Shown: piece after piece, positions 35,090-48,100 of the stretch
Position numbering within the stretch: position 1 is the stretch's first letter
Layout of the letters: every line of letters begins with the position of its first letter
From: Schistocephalus solidus
Taxonomy: Eukaryota; Platyhelminthes; Cestoda; Diphyllobothriidea; Diphyllobothriidae
Length of the DNA stretch: 64,000 nucleotides
Assembly: GCA_017591395.1 (NCBI GenBank)
Contig: WEDG01000341.1
Coordinates: forward strand, 124,001-188,000
Direction: 5' to 3'
The notes under the pieces: generated by a model
Told to the model about the DNA's origin: nothing
Databases searched by the model: none
Seen by the model: the letters and a program-made list of their open reading frames with translations, nothing else
Translations under genes and position numbers: made by a program

Positions 35090-35580
35090 CTAGGCTACGC
35101 CTACATTCGGAATGATCGACACAAGAGTCGAAGCGGAGAAAGCGGCATCTATTTTAACCAACCACTTACTTTTATGCCGTTGGATTAGAGAAGAGAGCTG
35201 TTAGCTCCGGGTTACCCTAAAAGATAACTACTCTTTACTCGTTGGTTGTGTGTATCGCCCACCCAACGCCAGCGAGGATTACGATCTCGGTGTCTTGTGG
35301 GCATTTCACGCCACAGCTGACTTAAATCTGCAGTACTGCTTGATTGCAGGTGATTTCAATCTTCCTGAAGTTCAATCGTTTGCACTCTCCGGTCCTGCAG
35401 AGTTCAAAGACTTACTTGAGGCCATAGATATCAGCATGTGGGATCAGGTAGTCAATTTTCCCACCCGTGGATCAAACATACTTCATGTTATTTTCAGAGA
35501 GATTGCCAGCCAGTGTCAATGTCACTTTTAGATCCACTTGACAGTTCTGACCATGTCATAGTTTTTTATACACCAGAACT
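35090..35580 (+). pseudogene. LINE endonuclease domain fragment
   Basis: Translated pieces include GCVYRPPNASEDYD (a conserved strand of LINE endonucleases), the catalytic-site motif AGDFNLPEV near 35346-35372 and, in a shifted frame, LDSSDHVIVFYTP near 35539, which carries the conserved SDH catalytic histidine. There is an in-frame stop near 35200 and a frameshift near 35520. Confidence 0.8.
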
Positions 35581-36189
35581 CAAGGCTGACAAATCGTTTT
35601 TCCGAAAAATATAGTTTTCTCCCTGATTTCAGACCATAAAGTATGGGAAAATTACCAAGACATCTTAATTTCCACGGTTGAACTGAATTCTTTCACTGTT
35701 TCGATATGAATGTTTATACTGATATACTGTTCCGAGTTCTATATCAAATCATTTCTCATTTCGTTCCCCGTTATAAAATGCTTGATTTCAAGGAGGAATT
35801 CTAGCTCCCTTTATCTTTCGGCCGTAGACTGCGTAGACTCTCACGTCACTTTTATCTATAAAACGACACTTCTGTTCTTCCCTTCAGCACACTAATCTTT
35901 GAGCACGCTAAGAGGCTGTCTGAGGCAAAGCAACTAACCGATGTGGTCAAATTTGCCGAAAACCCTTCGTTCAATGTTGCGAAACTCTTTTTGCACACAG
36001 TAAAAGCGTAGAGAAAAACGCAGCACCCCATACTTTAAGACATCTTAAGAAACCCCATAGCTGACGCTAAGTTGACGGCTGATAGCTTCAGTACATTCTT
36101 ATCCAGAACTTTTAGGGAGCATTCGGTGGAGCACTTTCCGACCATCCCGGTTTGGACCGGAAACGTCCTCGAAACCATAACTTTTACCC

Positions 36190-36900
36190 TCTAGGACATG
36201 ACCGTAGCCATTCGGCGTTTTCGACCAGTTGGCATTCCGTTCAGCGTTATAAAGGCTGATACAGATTATATATTTCCGTGCGGGATACTTAATCTTGCAT
36301 TGGAATGCGAAACCTTCCCAATTTTATTGGAGGAATCGCCCATTCTGCCTATACCCAAACATGGCCGATCTACATCATTTGATGACTTTCGACCAATAAA
36401 TACACTTCCCGAAGCCTCGAAGATCTTGAAGACCTCTATCAAAGACACGATGATGCGTCACCTAACAGAGAGCAACCTACTTAATGCGGCTCAGCATGGG
36501 TTCCTCGAAAATGATTTTATGACACCTGCCAGCTCTCATTGTTTGATAACGTGCTACAATCTAGGAGACAGCGGTTTTTGCACTTTTCACCATTTATTTC
36601 GATTTCACGAAGGCTTTTGATCATAAGGACCATGATCTCCTCCTGCTGAAACTCGCCTTCTTCGGCATAGGTAACAAGCTTCTGAACTTAACATCCTCCT
36701 ATTTAAATGCTTGCGCACAACGGGTCAAAATTTCCAATGTTATCGCCAACCCCACGCATGGGAGGAGTGAAGATATTCAAGGTAACGTTCTTGGCCTGCT
36801 ACTGTATTGCATTTTTGTCAATGATTTTCCTGATTGTTGTCAGTATGGTAGGCCTTTTATGTACACTGATGATTTAAAAGTTGCCTATCGATATAAACCG
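36190..36900 (+). pseudogene. LINE reverse transcriptase domain fragment
   Basis: Shows RT landmarks in order: PILPIPKHG and FDDFRPINTLPEASKILK (36345-36430), a frameshift near 36590, then FTKAFDHKDHDLLLLKLAF (36600-36665), LLLYCIFVNDF (36796) and the active-site YTDD (36862-36873, usually F/YADD). Both catalytic aspartates are present but the reading frame is broken. Confidence 0.85.
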
Positions 36901-37039
36901 GCAAATCGCATCATCATAATTGAGCTCTTAAAAGGATCTTCAGGCCTTTGCTCAGTGGTGTTGCCCATTGTGCCTTTCCCTTTCTTGGCACAAATGCTCC
37001 GTTAGGGTTGTAAGCGACGATCATCAGCCCATCTAAGCT

Positions 37040-37640
37040 AAATTTGCCCGGAGTCATAAAGGATCTTGGCATATCATATTCTAGTGGTCTTAATCTGTCA
37101 GAGCACTGTGCCCTGATTGTCTCGAAAGCCCACCGAACTACTGGGTTTATTCTCAGAAATTTCATATTAGAATCAGCCTTTATAAAATGTATGTCAGACC
37201 TAGCCTGGAATACTGCTCATTACTATTAAGTCTTCCGCACGCTAGTGAACGGATGAAGATATAATCGGTCCAGTATTTCTTTACTAAAAGAGTTTTCTCT
37301 TCAGAACGCCGTAACCTGTCCTATCAAAAACGCTGTGAGCTTGATAAACTAAACCCATTGTAGCTTCGCAGATTACAGAAGGGACTATTTTTTTACTTTT
37401 TAAACTCTTAAACAGTCATAACTTTAATCCCCTTACTACTCTGAGGCAGCTCGACCACTCTTGGCTCACCAGTCATCGAGATTTCATTTTATTTCTTCCT
37501 CTGGCCTACAGTTAGATATCGCCAGTTTTTTTTGAGTAAACGCCATAGGAAGTTGGAATAAGCTATCCAAAAGTATCATAATTCAGCAAATCTATCCTTC
37601 GTTTAAGAGACCTGTCACTATTTGTTCTACATTCAGAACA
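37040..37640 (+). pseudogene. LINE ORF2 C-terminal fragment
   Basis: Contains VIKDLGISYSSGLNLSEH, a block that follows the RT in CR1/Jockey elements, then VRPSLEYCS (37193), SERRNLSYQKRCELDKL (37303) and WNKLSKSI-like residues (37555). The pieces are in different frames. Confidence 0.75.
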
Positions 37641-37660
37641 CCTTTCACGAATTTTGAGTG

Positions 37661-40161
37661 CTGACTCGGTGGAATCTCTCTTCTGCTCAGATGACCTTCG
37701 CAGACTCTGTACCCTGTGCCAGGCTTCATGCTGAGAGCAGTGGTGCTGGCGTTTGCAGTCCGTAATCGGCTAATGCCTCAGCCGACAGCGAGCAACGGTT
37801 CGTCGACACACCCATACCTGGTGCAGAATACCGGATCAACAACACTGAAGGGAGAACGACTATACCGTGCACCCTTGTCAACCCTTCCCCGTCCCGAACT
37901 TTAAGCATTCAACGAGCGGCAGTTTTTTCTCCTGAAAAAAAACACTAGAAAGAATGATCTGTTTTTTTCACTGTCATCTCGATCCTCTACTGTATATCTC
38001 TTTTAACATTGCCTTTAAGCTGACAAATAATATATAATTTGCGTTTTTAAGACAGTTTCTGTTTAAATTGAGAAAATGTTACATATTTTGAATTTTCAAG
38101 TAGTATTCAATTTTTCTGTACATGACTGAAGTAACTATGCCTGGGTAACACAAAACTTGAGTGTGGTTGAGGGTAATTAAACTTCCTGGAGAATTGTCAA
38201 ATGATACCATTTTAACTTTCCATGAGTCAGCCTTTGCAGAACACAGTGCCACACAAATATGTTCGCCCACCTAACAACCAGCTTGATCAAAACAGCTATG
38301 TTGCCTGAGTAAAATTCAGTTTGACTTCCCTGCCAAAGTGGAATTTAATCTTATAAAAATAAACTTTTAGTTCAGAAAAGGACTTAAGGATATTTTGTTT
38401 TTCAAACCAAAGCATAAACGATAATAACATGCCAGAGAATATTTAACTAAATATTTGATGTTTTTTGTCTAAAGCATCAACCAGAACGTACTTCAGCTTG
38501 GAAAACAAGTTTTTTATTTTAAGATCGAAGCAAAAACCTGAAATGACAGTAGGTAAACAATTTCACTGCTTATTTTTAATAGTTTTGCCTGACTCAACTG
38601 AATTGACGGGTCTGATTATTCAGGTAATGTTCCAACAACCAAATTTTTTATTTGACAGGACGTAAAATAACAGTTCACAGGTTAGTAGCAAAAATATGCT
38701 ACTGAGGAAAATGATGGCAAATGGTAATTTAACATGCAGTAGGTTTACCTGCTATATTTTGACTCCAAGTAAAAGTTACAGACAGTAGGATAATCCAAAC
38801 GTTATGCAAAATCGTTTTGTTCATCTGATTTTCACTAATTCCTTTAACTCTGCTGAGTGGAAGATCGAACAAACTAGTACAAATCGAAGGCTTCTGCACA
38901 ACGGTTCATCAAGTAAAGCACACTCACAACCTTTTGCGTAGACATCTAACTCAGGTTGGTTGCAACGCAAACATTGTGCAACTCACTTCTGATTGGCTGT
39001 AAGCTACCCGTTATGACATGCGTGTGCGCAACCTCTGAGTGCCAGATTTGTATGCATAGTTGATGCGTCATTCAACTTGAACTTAAAAATCGGGACGGTA
39101 TAGAAGTATACTGTTAACAAAATAACGTAAACGACTTTTCGTTCAAGTATGCGGAAACGGAAAGGTTGTCACTTGTTAGTTATGGCATTGCAAAAGAATG
39201 CAATATTTGACTAACACGGTGAAGAATTCGCTATGGCGTAAACAGAACGTTTAGGTGCTCAGCATACACTGCCCTCGTTATCTACATGACGCAGGATATG
39301 CTGTCGTTCTCCTCCTGTGAATCACGCCAAAATTACTCGTTCTATACTGTTCTTTTTTACACTGTTTGTTAATTCAAAGTGTTTTATTACCGGTGTGTTA
39401 TATACCACTGTTAATATGGTATACAGTCCCCCTTTTCCCGAAAGCCAGTTTGAACAGGTTTATTTGACCACAAACAGCCTGAGGTAACGATTTAACCCCT
39501 GCCCTCCCCCGGGTTCAGTGTATACGTTTTGATTTAAGTCACTAATAGGACAAAGGAAAAAATAAGCCAATGTTGTGAGTGTCCTATATTTTTCGGGAAC
39601 ATAAGTTGCCACCAGAAAGAATTGAAATATACTTTTCAGAACCTTTTAATATAAAGTTACAGGCAATTGTGAAGGTAAAAAAATCCGCAATCAATAACAA
39701 AATATATGAATTTTAAATACTTGGTTATTTCCTAGTCCTTTTCCGTCAAAGATCCAGACCATCTCTTCAGCTGCTGAGCGCAATAGAATTTACGTCAAAC
39801 GTCATGTTACTTCATCCATGAGCAACTTCTAATCGATCCACTCATAAAGACTGAATGTGAGGTGCATCTTTTCGAGTTCAGTCTTCAACACATACCCTCG
39901 CAACCCTAATGCTTACCATCCTAACCATAAAAATAACCCCAAACCAAAGCTTTAGACCGCCTGGAATTTGACGCATATTATCACGTAATACTTATAACCA
40001 TGCACTACACCGAAATTAATTCTTTGTTTAAGTAGTTACAGTTGGTCTTATAAAGGTAGATCGCATCAGTATATTGTCAGTATTACTGAAATTTCGTACA
40101 TTGCAAGTAGTTATGGTAATAAAGAAATTTTAAAATTTAACATTAAAGAAAGTTGAGTTGT
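37661..40161. other. No gene recognised downstream of the cathepsin gene
   Basis: 37.69-37.91 kb is locally GC-richer and may be a separate short insertion. The rest is AT-rich and contains the 3' flank of the cathepsin gene; no unambiguous AATAAA on the minus strand was picked out close to the stop codon. Confidence 0.4.
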
Positions 40162-40372
40162 CTAGAGCACTGGAATAAGTGGCGTTACGGCAACGCCACA
40201 GTGATTTTCACCGAGCAGAATCCGAAAGAAGCCGTCCTCGCCCCATTCGCGTGACCACGAATTTTGAGCTATCCAGTACTTTCTCCCAGCAGTATCGACA
40301 CCGTATCCAACCAGCACGACTGCGTGATTCAGATATTCCGCGTCGCAGTCAAGGTCGGTGAACAACCCCGTG
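40162..40372 (-). CDS. Cathepsin L-like protease, exon 4 (catalytic His and Asn, stop)
   Basis: Starts after the acceptor GTATTCTAG in phase 2; the split codon with exon 3 gives Asp. It encodes TGLFTDLDCDAEYLNHAVV, carrying catalytic His310, then VGYGVDTAGRKYWIAQNSW with catalytic Asn331, followed by GEDGFFRILLGENHCGVAV and the terminal PLIPVL before TAG. The motif after Asn is NSWSREWG where NSWGxxWG is usual. Cysteine positions (DLDC, ENHC) match disulfide cysteines of papain-family enzymes. Confidence 0.97.
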
Positions 40373-42235
40373 CTAGAATACATCATATTACGCAAGGGTT
40401 AATACTTGCTTGAAAAAATACCTACTATGATAATAACAGTAACATTTACTGGAGAATCGAAAAACCAGTTTCTCCTGCATTGTCAAAAGATAAGCGTAAA
40501 AGTACAGGGCAAACATTTTCCCTCGCAAACACGATTTTTGATAAATGTGCTTTGAATAAAGCTGAAACGTATAAGGAAATATTTAACTAACATTTACATT
40601 AGCAGGTAACAAAAGTTCATAAGAAACAAGCGCCAAATTTACAACATGTGGAAGAGTGCGAACGTTAAGAAACACATCCGTCTTAAATAGTGCTTCAAAG
40701 ACTGCAGAGTTAGGAAAGGTGAGGTTAAGAGTAAGAAGATTGCCTGAGCTAACCGATAGGAACTTCATCAGTAGCGAAAAGTGGAAGTTCCCATCGACAC
40801 AATTAGTGAACCATGTGTACCAGAGCAGCTTCAGTCATTATTTAAAGTGAAATTGATGCCTTTCTATTCCAGCCGGTATTGTCTTTTAATTGATCTCCTC
40901 AGGTTTTTACATGGATTGAACACATGGTAGAAGTATGTATCAGCCTTTACACTTTACATTACTACAGGGCTTGTGCACGTTGAAATCTCGGTTTTTTCCA
41001 TTAATTCTAATATAAAAATTTGCGGTCAAACCTCAGAACTGAAACTGACTATGAAACCCAGGTTCACGTATGCCTTAGATGTAGGTCAGGATCAAAAGTT
41101 TAAATTCACCATTTTGTTGTATTTTCCTTAGTTCGTCTTGGGGTCCAAGACTGTTTGTTCAAGCACAGCGACCTACCGCTCTAGGGATGAGTCCGACCAT
41201 CGCTGCCACTCTGAAACAATGACCTTGGATTTGCAAGCTGGCGGAAGCATTCTAGCAAACATTATTTGTGTATGGAGAAAATCAGAGATTTTGACTTGAA
41301 GAAACGTTGCGGTTTACCGCTCAAGACATAAGTTCAGCCTGGAAAGTACGCATGTTCTGAAGTTAACTTCTATGTTACACTAAATTATTTGCGAGGAACC
41401 TCAAACCCGGAGAAGTCAAATTTCTTTACGTCTAAGAAAAAGGAAAAGTATTATACTATTGTAGTTGAGTGCTGATTTGGAGGTAATTATCCGTGCGATT
41501 GGGAGCGCAGCAATCGTGTTATAAGTCCATGCGACGAAGGAAAGAACCTACGATAGGACAGCTTTACTCTATCTGACAGATGGGGAGTAAACCCCACCGT
41601 AGTTTGTTGCTGCACTTTGGTCATCGTTATGTGAGCTAAGTGCATTAGAACGATTACATTTATCTTGTTGTTCAGCTATCGGCGTTGTATAGACCGCCAA
41701 TTAGCGGTATTTTTGGAGAGCTCACCATGAAAGGATCGCTTTGAGTGATTTGAAGAGGAAAAGAATGTTACTAACTCAGTTAAGCTGGATACTAGCGGCT
41801 ATTGTAAACTGCTACACTGAACTCAGCCAGGCAAAGCATGAGTACCCAAAATGGCCTCAGCGACAATTTTCGTATTCTGCCAAGCTGCATGCACAAATTA
41901 GGCTAGGCCTTGATTAAGGTTTAATTAATTAACATCCCCAATGAATTTTCCACAACGACACTGAAAGGGAAAACTACTGTAGGTTGCTTTTTGATGTTAC
42001 CGAGTATTTATATAGCCGCTTTGGTTTGTTTGCGGCACTGCCCATACATGAAAAACACGAAACACTCAAAACCAATCGGGGCAATAGAGACCAAATGCTA
42101 CAGCCCTGCTTTTCTATGCTTCGTCAATGTTCTTCTAAGGATAAGCACGATTTTAACATATAAATTGAGAAATAATTCCATTAAAGCTGAAGCAACAATA
42201 AATGTAAAAGATAGGGAACACGAGGTCAGACATAC

Positions 42236-42396
42236 TCATAGTGCTGAAGTCCTCGCCCGCTGGCGTCGAACCCAATTACGATGGGTCCTTTCACTCTCAG
42301 GATGCAGGTCAATGAAGTTTCTTTCAATTTACTAAGTTTTTCAAAGCCTTTTAGGCGAAGAACGAGCCTCTTGGGATCATATTTACACTGTGTGAC
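42236..42396 (-). CDS. Cathepsin L-like protease, exon 3
   Basis: Acceptor TTTGTTTTTGAAG, donor CACTATGA|GTATGT; phase 0 to 2. It encodes VTQCKYDPKRLVLRL, KLKETSLTCILRVKGPIV and IGFDASGRGLQHY. These correspond to the CxY disulfide region, the L-x2-A/C-l segment, the GPI/V-x-V-x-I/F-D-A strand and the LQHY turn of papain-family enzymes. Confidence 0.95.
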
Positions 42397-43810
42397 CTTC
42401 AAAAACAAACAATCACATTATTTAAATAATTTAATTATTAAGTTGGACATCAGAAATCTTCAGATAATACAGATTTATTTCAGGGTAGTAAAACGCAGAA
42501 TATAGTTAAGCCTTTTGCAGATTTAACAGTGGTGGCAGTGAGCAAAGTGAATCACACCTTTTCAATAGAATGTGTTTTATACCTCAAAATACTAGTTATT
42601 TTCTGAAAAATAAATTAACTGTCATTAAAGAAATAGAAACCTCGGGCCCAATTAAATGGCTATGGACGCAGTTGAAAGTTTAAATGCCAGCCAGAATGTG
42701 TGCCAATAAAGTAAGCATTTAGTAATTACTCATTGACTATACTTTGCGTGTTCGTAAGTAGCGATTTGTATAGAGCGCTTTTTGAACTTTAAATGGGAGA
42801 GCGGATCTTCGAGCATATATTTTTCTATAAATTCCCATTTAGCTCTGTGAGTAATCAGTAAATGTGTCAGTTGGCTATTTCAATCCACTAATCTGAATAC
42901 AGAACTGGGGATGTTAACCCGTTCTTGCCGTGAAGTATGCTGTTTTCAGTAATAATTTGACGGAGAATTTACATTTAAACATAAATAAAAAGGCACAGTT
43001 TACTCTTCACCAGTAGCATACAGTTTAGAATTTTGTCCGAAGAGAAAAGGAATTTAGGATAACATGCATTAGAAGACAGGTAACTAGATGCAATTATCCT
43101 GCTTCAGACAAACAGTGGGCCCTCGGCCTTGAACCACGTCCGAGAAGTGGCGGGGTACATAGCAGTTTCGCGTTTTCTTTTAAATTTTTCATACACACGT
43201 CGGCAGATTCTTCATTATTATCTGAAATTAGCATCAATCTGACGGCTCAACTTAGAATGCTACATCAGAAACCATACATTCCTCATGGTAATTAATGTAA
43301 AATTTGTGCACTAATTTTCTCGCAATCACGTTACGAACATATCTGATTCAATTGAACGTGATTTAGCATCGTAAAAATAAAGTTCGGCTTTAAACAGTGA
43401 GGAATTACACGAAGTTACAAGTTAATTATTAACCAAATTTGATTAACGGCTAAGTATCCTCGGGCAAAAGTATATAAGTTCTACAACTTTCATTGATAAT
43501 ATGAATAACGCAAAGGTGGTCAATAAACCGGAGATATTACTCCTACTAGCTAAGATATAAGACAATATTTCGACCAGAAAGATTACAGGGATTAAAATCT
43601 CGTGACACTCCTGCCTGAAGTTTGGCTATAAAACGCTACTACTGACAGACATGAAAACTATCAATATTGTAAACTCATTCCATTACTTTATGCATACCAC
43701 CCTTAGTTTATTCTAAATGTGCTACAACATTACTTTGCTCATTGAAAGGTTAAGCTCTCTGCGACAGATATGAACAATAAAAAATACTGAGTAGAATGTG
43801 CATGACCTAC

Positions 43811-44026
43811 CCGAGAACGGTATGGATAGTCGGTGTCTGACATAAGACCCGAGGAATGGGCATACGCAAGAGCGTTCTCAAGCAAGCCGCCATTACATCC
43901 AAAATTTGATTTTACACAGTCAACCATTTGCTGTCTGGAGACTGACAAGGTGGAATTCATCTTGATGGCCCAGTGCCATTCAATCACAGTGGCCGTGGCG
44001 AATGCCCAACACGCTCCGCATTCTCG
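43811..44026 (-). CDS. Cathepsin L-like protease, exon 2 (catalytic Cys)
   Basis: Strong acceptor (GCTCTTTTGCAG), donor CTCGG|GTAGGT; phase 0-0, 72 codons. It encodes RECGACWAFATATVIEWHW, with catalytic Cys174 (the canonical motif is GQCGSCWAF; the leading Gly is Arg here), followed by LSVSRQQMVDC, FGCNGGLLENALAY and the DYPYRSR that precedes the next exon. These are the LS-x-Q-x2-vDC and CNGG signatures of the family. Confidence 0.97.
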
Positions 44027-45170
44027 CTGCAAAAGAGCATGCAAAGAGCCAAAAAGTAGTTGTGTGGAATACATATGAAGTGTCTAGGTTATCCATTCAA
44101 TTTGAACGCAAAATATTAGTTCTGCCTGAAGGGTTCTACTTCTTTCGATGAGGCAATCTGAAGGCCAAAAGCTTGCATTATAAATTACGGGGAAAAAAGG
44201 GTCTGCAATTTTAAGTTTCCAAGTGCATTATAGAGCTTTCATGATGTATACAGCAGTAAGTAAACCGAACCTTATAATTGTTAGGTTAAAGTGTACAGGC
44301 CAAACGCATGCTTAACTTAAACGCAGGGCCAAAAGCGGGGAATAGTAGAAAGATGCAAAATAAAAAGCTAACAAACTTGTATTCATGGCGGAGAAATGAC
44401 CGTCGCAGTTCTTAGCATATTTCATTAATTGTAATATGTAATTCTTTTTTTAGTGCTACTAATGATGCATAAAATTATGAATCCAGGAAAACAGGCTTGT
44501 GTCCGTTGCATTCTAAGAAAACATGAAAAAAATAGGAACAGCATCTTTCTTTTACCACTTGCGTAATTATTAGCCAGGCCATATACTTTATTATTGACAA
44601 AATGTCAATGCCCAGTCTGCCGCTGAGGAATGTTTCCTCGGGATATAGTATTCGCGCACAAATGAGGATTAAAGAACGAGGAGATAGGTGTATTGCTTTC
44701 ATAGGCTTGTGCTTATTCCATGCATCAGTTTTGTTTTAGTAAAATTACTTCGTCGAGTTTTCCGGCTCTTTAGAATTTAAAGCCACTAAAACGGTTTTTA
44801 AAAAAATATCAACTCAAATCGTATTCTTGAACCGGAACCAGGTTTTAACTGACAGCGAGAATACAACTTTTAACAACTATGTTATAGACATAAGAGGATA
44901 TTTGCCTTAAGTTAGTACTTATTTCCTTCTAGAGACCAATTTAAGCAACGATAACTTTTTATCAGACGGGGAGTGGGCAGGTTTGCGATGGAATTTTATT
45001 CAAAATTTGCAAACAAAAATCTTAATGATACTCATATACTATGCAAGCCTTTGGAGGTGCCGATATAGCGACAAAGCAAGTTCTGGGCCGTAACTAGAAG
45101 TGCAATTAAGTGCTGGAATCAGAAATTAATTTGCCTGATCTATTGTCAATAGTGGTAATCAGTGAAAGAT

Positions 45171-45197
45171 GGGGTAGGGTGGGGAGGGGGGGGGAGG
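45171..45197 (+). other. G-quadruplex-type G tract
   Basis: Reads GGGG TA GGG T GGGG A followed by nine or more G: four closely spaced G runs with 1-2 base loops, fitting the classical G3+N1-7 quadruplex pattern. It is on the non-template strand for plus, and the template strand for the minus-strand cathepsin transcript. Confidence 0.8.
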
Positions 45198-48100
45198 CAC
45201 AGAGAGCTGCGGTATTTGATAGGGGAGTTAGATCTGCCACTTTTCTGGTATATGAATCACCCCCTACAAATACAACAAAAACTCCTGCATGCTTTTTTCC
45301 CTCAATCGCCGCAGCTGCAAGTGGATGCCCGGTATTCAGTCTCATTTTAATCCTGGTCCGGTGGAGAAGGGCGAGATTTGCTTTACAGGCTTGCATCTAT
45401 CCCTCGCCTGATGAAAACAGACATTTGCTCAAAATAGTCTACCTACAAAAATGCGCACTAGCGTAACCCTAGCGTCATGAGATACAGTTGAATAAAATCC
45501 TACAAAAAAGATTATTCTAAAAGCTAAGACTTTAACAGAGGCTTTGGAAGAGTTAAAGGAGTACCAGCTGAGTTCGACCTCATCTTTAGACAGTGTTGTA
45601 TAGAAAGATAGATAAGGGATAGGGATTAATTGAGCATGTTACCATTTCTGGGTAAAAACTAACCATAGAAACAGGTAAAACAAATTCCACAAAATGAGGT
45701 TTCTAAAATATTTTTAAAAGCTATACTCAAAGTTATGGAAAAGAACTTGCTTCTTATCTATCTAATGGTATAAGTGATATAGGTAACGCGTTGACGAAGA
45801 ATGACCAATGCCTTTTCTGTAAGTTATAACTTTTGATAAATTCATCCTGGTTGGAATTAATTATGAGAAATCAGGGGTACCAAAACAGTTTCGAACAGGT
45901 CCGAATTGCTAAAACAGATTATACAAACATACAAAGCCCTATTTTAGTGCGGGCCAAAGTAAAGGCAGTCGGCAGTTTGTCATCAACCCGATAGCCTGTT
46001 TTATGAAGGGCGGTTGATACAAAAATATCAAGTAAAAACCACGAAGATAGATTAATAGGACTTAATTTTATTATGCAAGTTAATACATGTAACAGTGGCA
46101 TATTTATCAGTGACGAGACTGACATAGCTGATTGGCTGATGGATTTAGGTTCGCAAGAAACTTTACCACAGGGAGCGTTTTATGACCTCATGTAGTCCGA
46201 CGTAGGCACTAGAACCTCTTAAAAGCCACACAAAAATTGCTCATTCAATTCCAAACAACACATGCAATCCAATCCCCACTAAAAACTGGGTGATATAGCG
46301 GATATAGCACAAAGTATTGAATTAATTTGCACATGCTACTCTGTCTGAAGTTGACTAATAACGTTTCCAGTCAGCTTTAGGGATCGCGCTCAAAACTCGT
46401 CCCACTCAAGAGGTTGAAATGGCTTTTTGTTAATTAGTGATTCCTGTTTACATATCAGGTAGCTTACATAGAATATAGTAACACATTTTATTTAAATTTT
46501 CATTTCTCGCTTACTTCGAAGATCTTACTGGAAGCGATGAAGCATTTTGATTCTTAAAATAGCCACCACCGTTCGACTTATATGAAAGGTACTTCAGGTT
46601 TTAACGAGTATTTGGGATGTCCAATCAGCATGCCCGTATCTCTTCCGAAACATTCTTAAGCGCGTTACCTCCGCATATAGTGCAACGTTCTATTTTCCAC
46701 AGAATATTGCAATATTTTTACAGCATAATTCAATATTTGTTACCAGCTTGAATAAATCTAAAAAGAGTATTTGAGTACACATACAGTTACCTAAAATATC
46801 ATAATAACGACTGCGTCACAAACCAGAGTGCTCCCTTCCATTGGCTGCCAAAATTGAAGAAGAAGGCCATGGCCGTAAAGCGAATGCGAAGAAAATATGA
46901 TTTTGTTATGTGAATTTCCTTATGCAGTGCACTTACACAGGTCCCAAGATAAATGGATATTGCATACTGAATAACTAAAATTTAGAATGTGTGTTATAAG
47001 GCATACTGATGTAGGTTTACTCGAAAGGATTAGAGATTTCCCTGGTCCCAAGCAAAATTAAAAAGGTTGATTAAAAAACCGTGTTAATGGTTTCTGAACG
47101 AACTGAATAAAGGTATATATTGAGGTACACTTCGTTACGAAGAATCCTTTTATAGATTATATTTTATATATTAAAAGATTTATTTTGTGCACTCAAGGTA
47201 AACCTTTTATGTGGCTGTTTTACATGGATAGCTTTCATCGATCTACACTAAAACCTAACATGTTCCCAAGGGAAATAATTGCCCATTCATGCGTATATGC
47301 TTTTGGATTAAAGCACCCAAGATTTCTAAGAAGTCGTGTGGAAATTACTGGACAACCGTATGTAACCTAGCAGAAATCACAAACAGAAGCAACAGGTCTG
47401 ATCAACTAAACAAACTACATACTCTTGTATACCAGCACCAAAGCGCGTCAAAGAAGAATGGCCTCGAACTTTCAACAGTAACAAAAAGGAGTCCTAGTCA
47501 ATTCGACATCTTTTATTACCGCAAGCCCCCAAAGCAGACCCCTCTTCACTTTCGTGAACACCTTTTCTAAAAAACAACGCTTTTAAAGAAAGAAGGATGT
47601 TAGAAATATCTTCCCGCAATTTACCCATTTCATATCCTGATTTCCGAGCAAATAAGCTAAAAGAATTATGGCATACTAACCAAAATTCGCTAGGCATAGC
47701 GGTCCATTTGTTAAGCAAGAAGATTCCTGTCTGCCTAAAGGCGGCTATCAGATTGAAATTATTACTTGATCACTAAGATGCTTGAAGTAAAATTATTTAT
47801 TTTGCTCTTGATAAAACACATTTTTGCTGTCGAAGACCTCTACATCTGACAAAAATACTATATTAAATACGGATTCTTATGGTAGTTAGAACCCTTACTA
47901 GGCTTAGCTGTAGCAGATGACTCATGTGAGATTCAGATTAAGGTATAACACGAGGAGGAAATAAGGAAATTAATTACCGTACCACATGATGCGCTTAAAT
48001 GCAAGGCGTTTTTTGATCCTCTGTGCTGCTGCATACACCAGAAAATTACGAGAATCAAAAAGCTAGCCGATGCATCGCTCCCGATGGCACTGTTTTACAC

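Larger units (their letters stand above)
35090..37660 (+). mobile_element. CR1/Jockey-type non-LTR retrotransposon (LINE) relic
   Basis: The remains of a LINE ORF2 can be followed across several frames in the expected order: apurinic endonuclease (35.1-35.6 kb), reverse transcriptase (36.2-36.9 kb), thumb and C-terminal region (37.0-37.6 kb). Frameshifts and stops interrupt every domain, so it cannot encode a working enzyme. The domain order and the C-terminal VRPSLEYCS-type block are typical of CR1/Jockey-superfamily elements. The 5' end looks truncated near 35090. A GC-richer tail to ~37.9 kb may be 3' UTR or a separate insertion. It lies in the intergenic space between two minus-strand genes. 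Confidence 0.85.

Noticed and set aside
41991..42335. 114-codon plus-strand open frame
   Set aside because: It overlaps antisense to cathepsin exon 3, which is clearly the coding strand.
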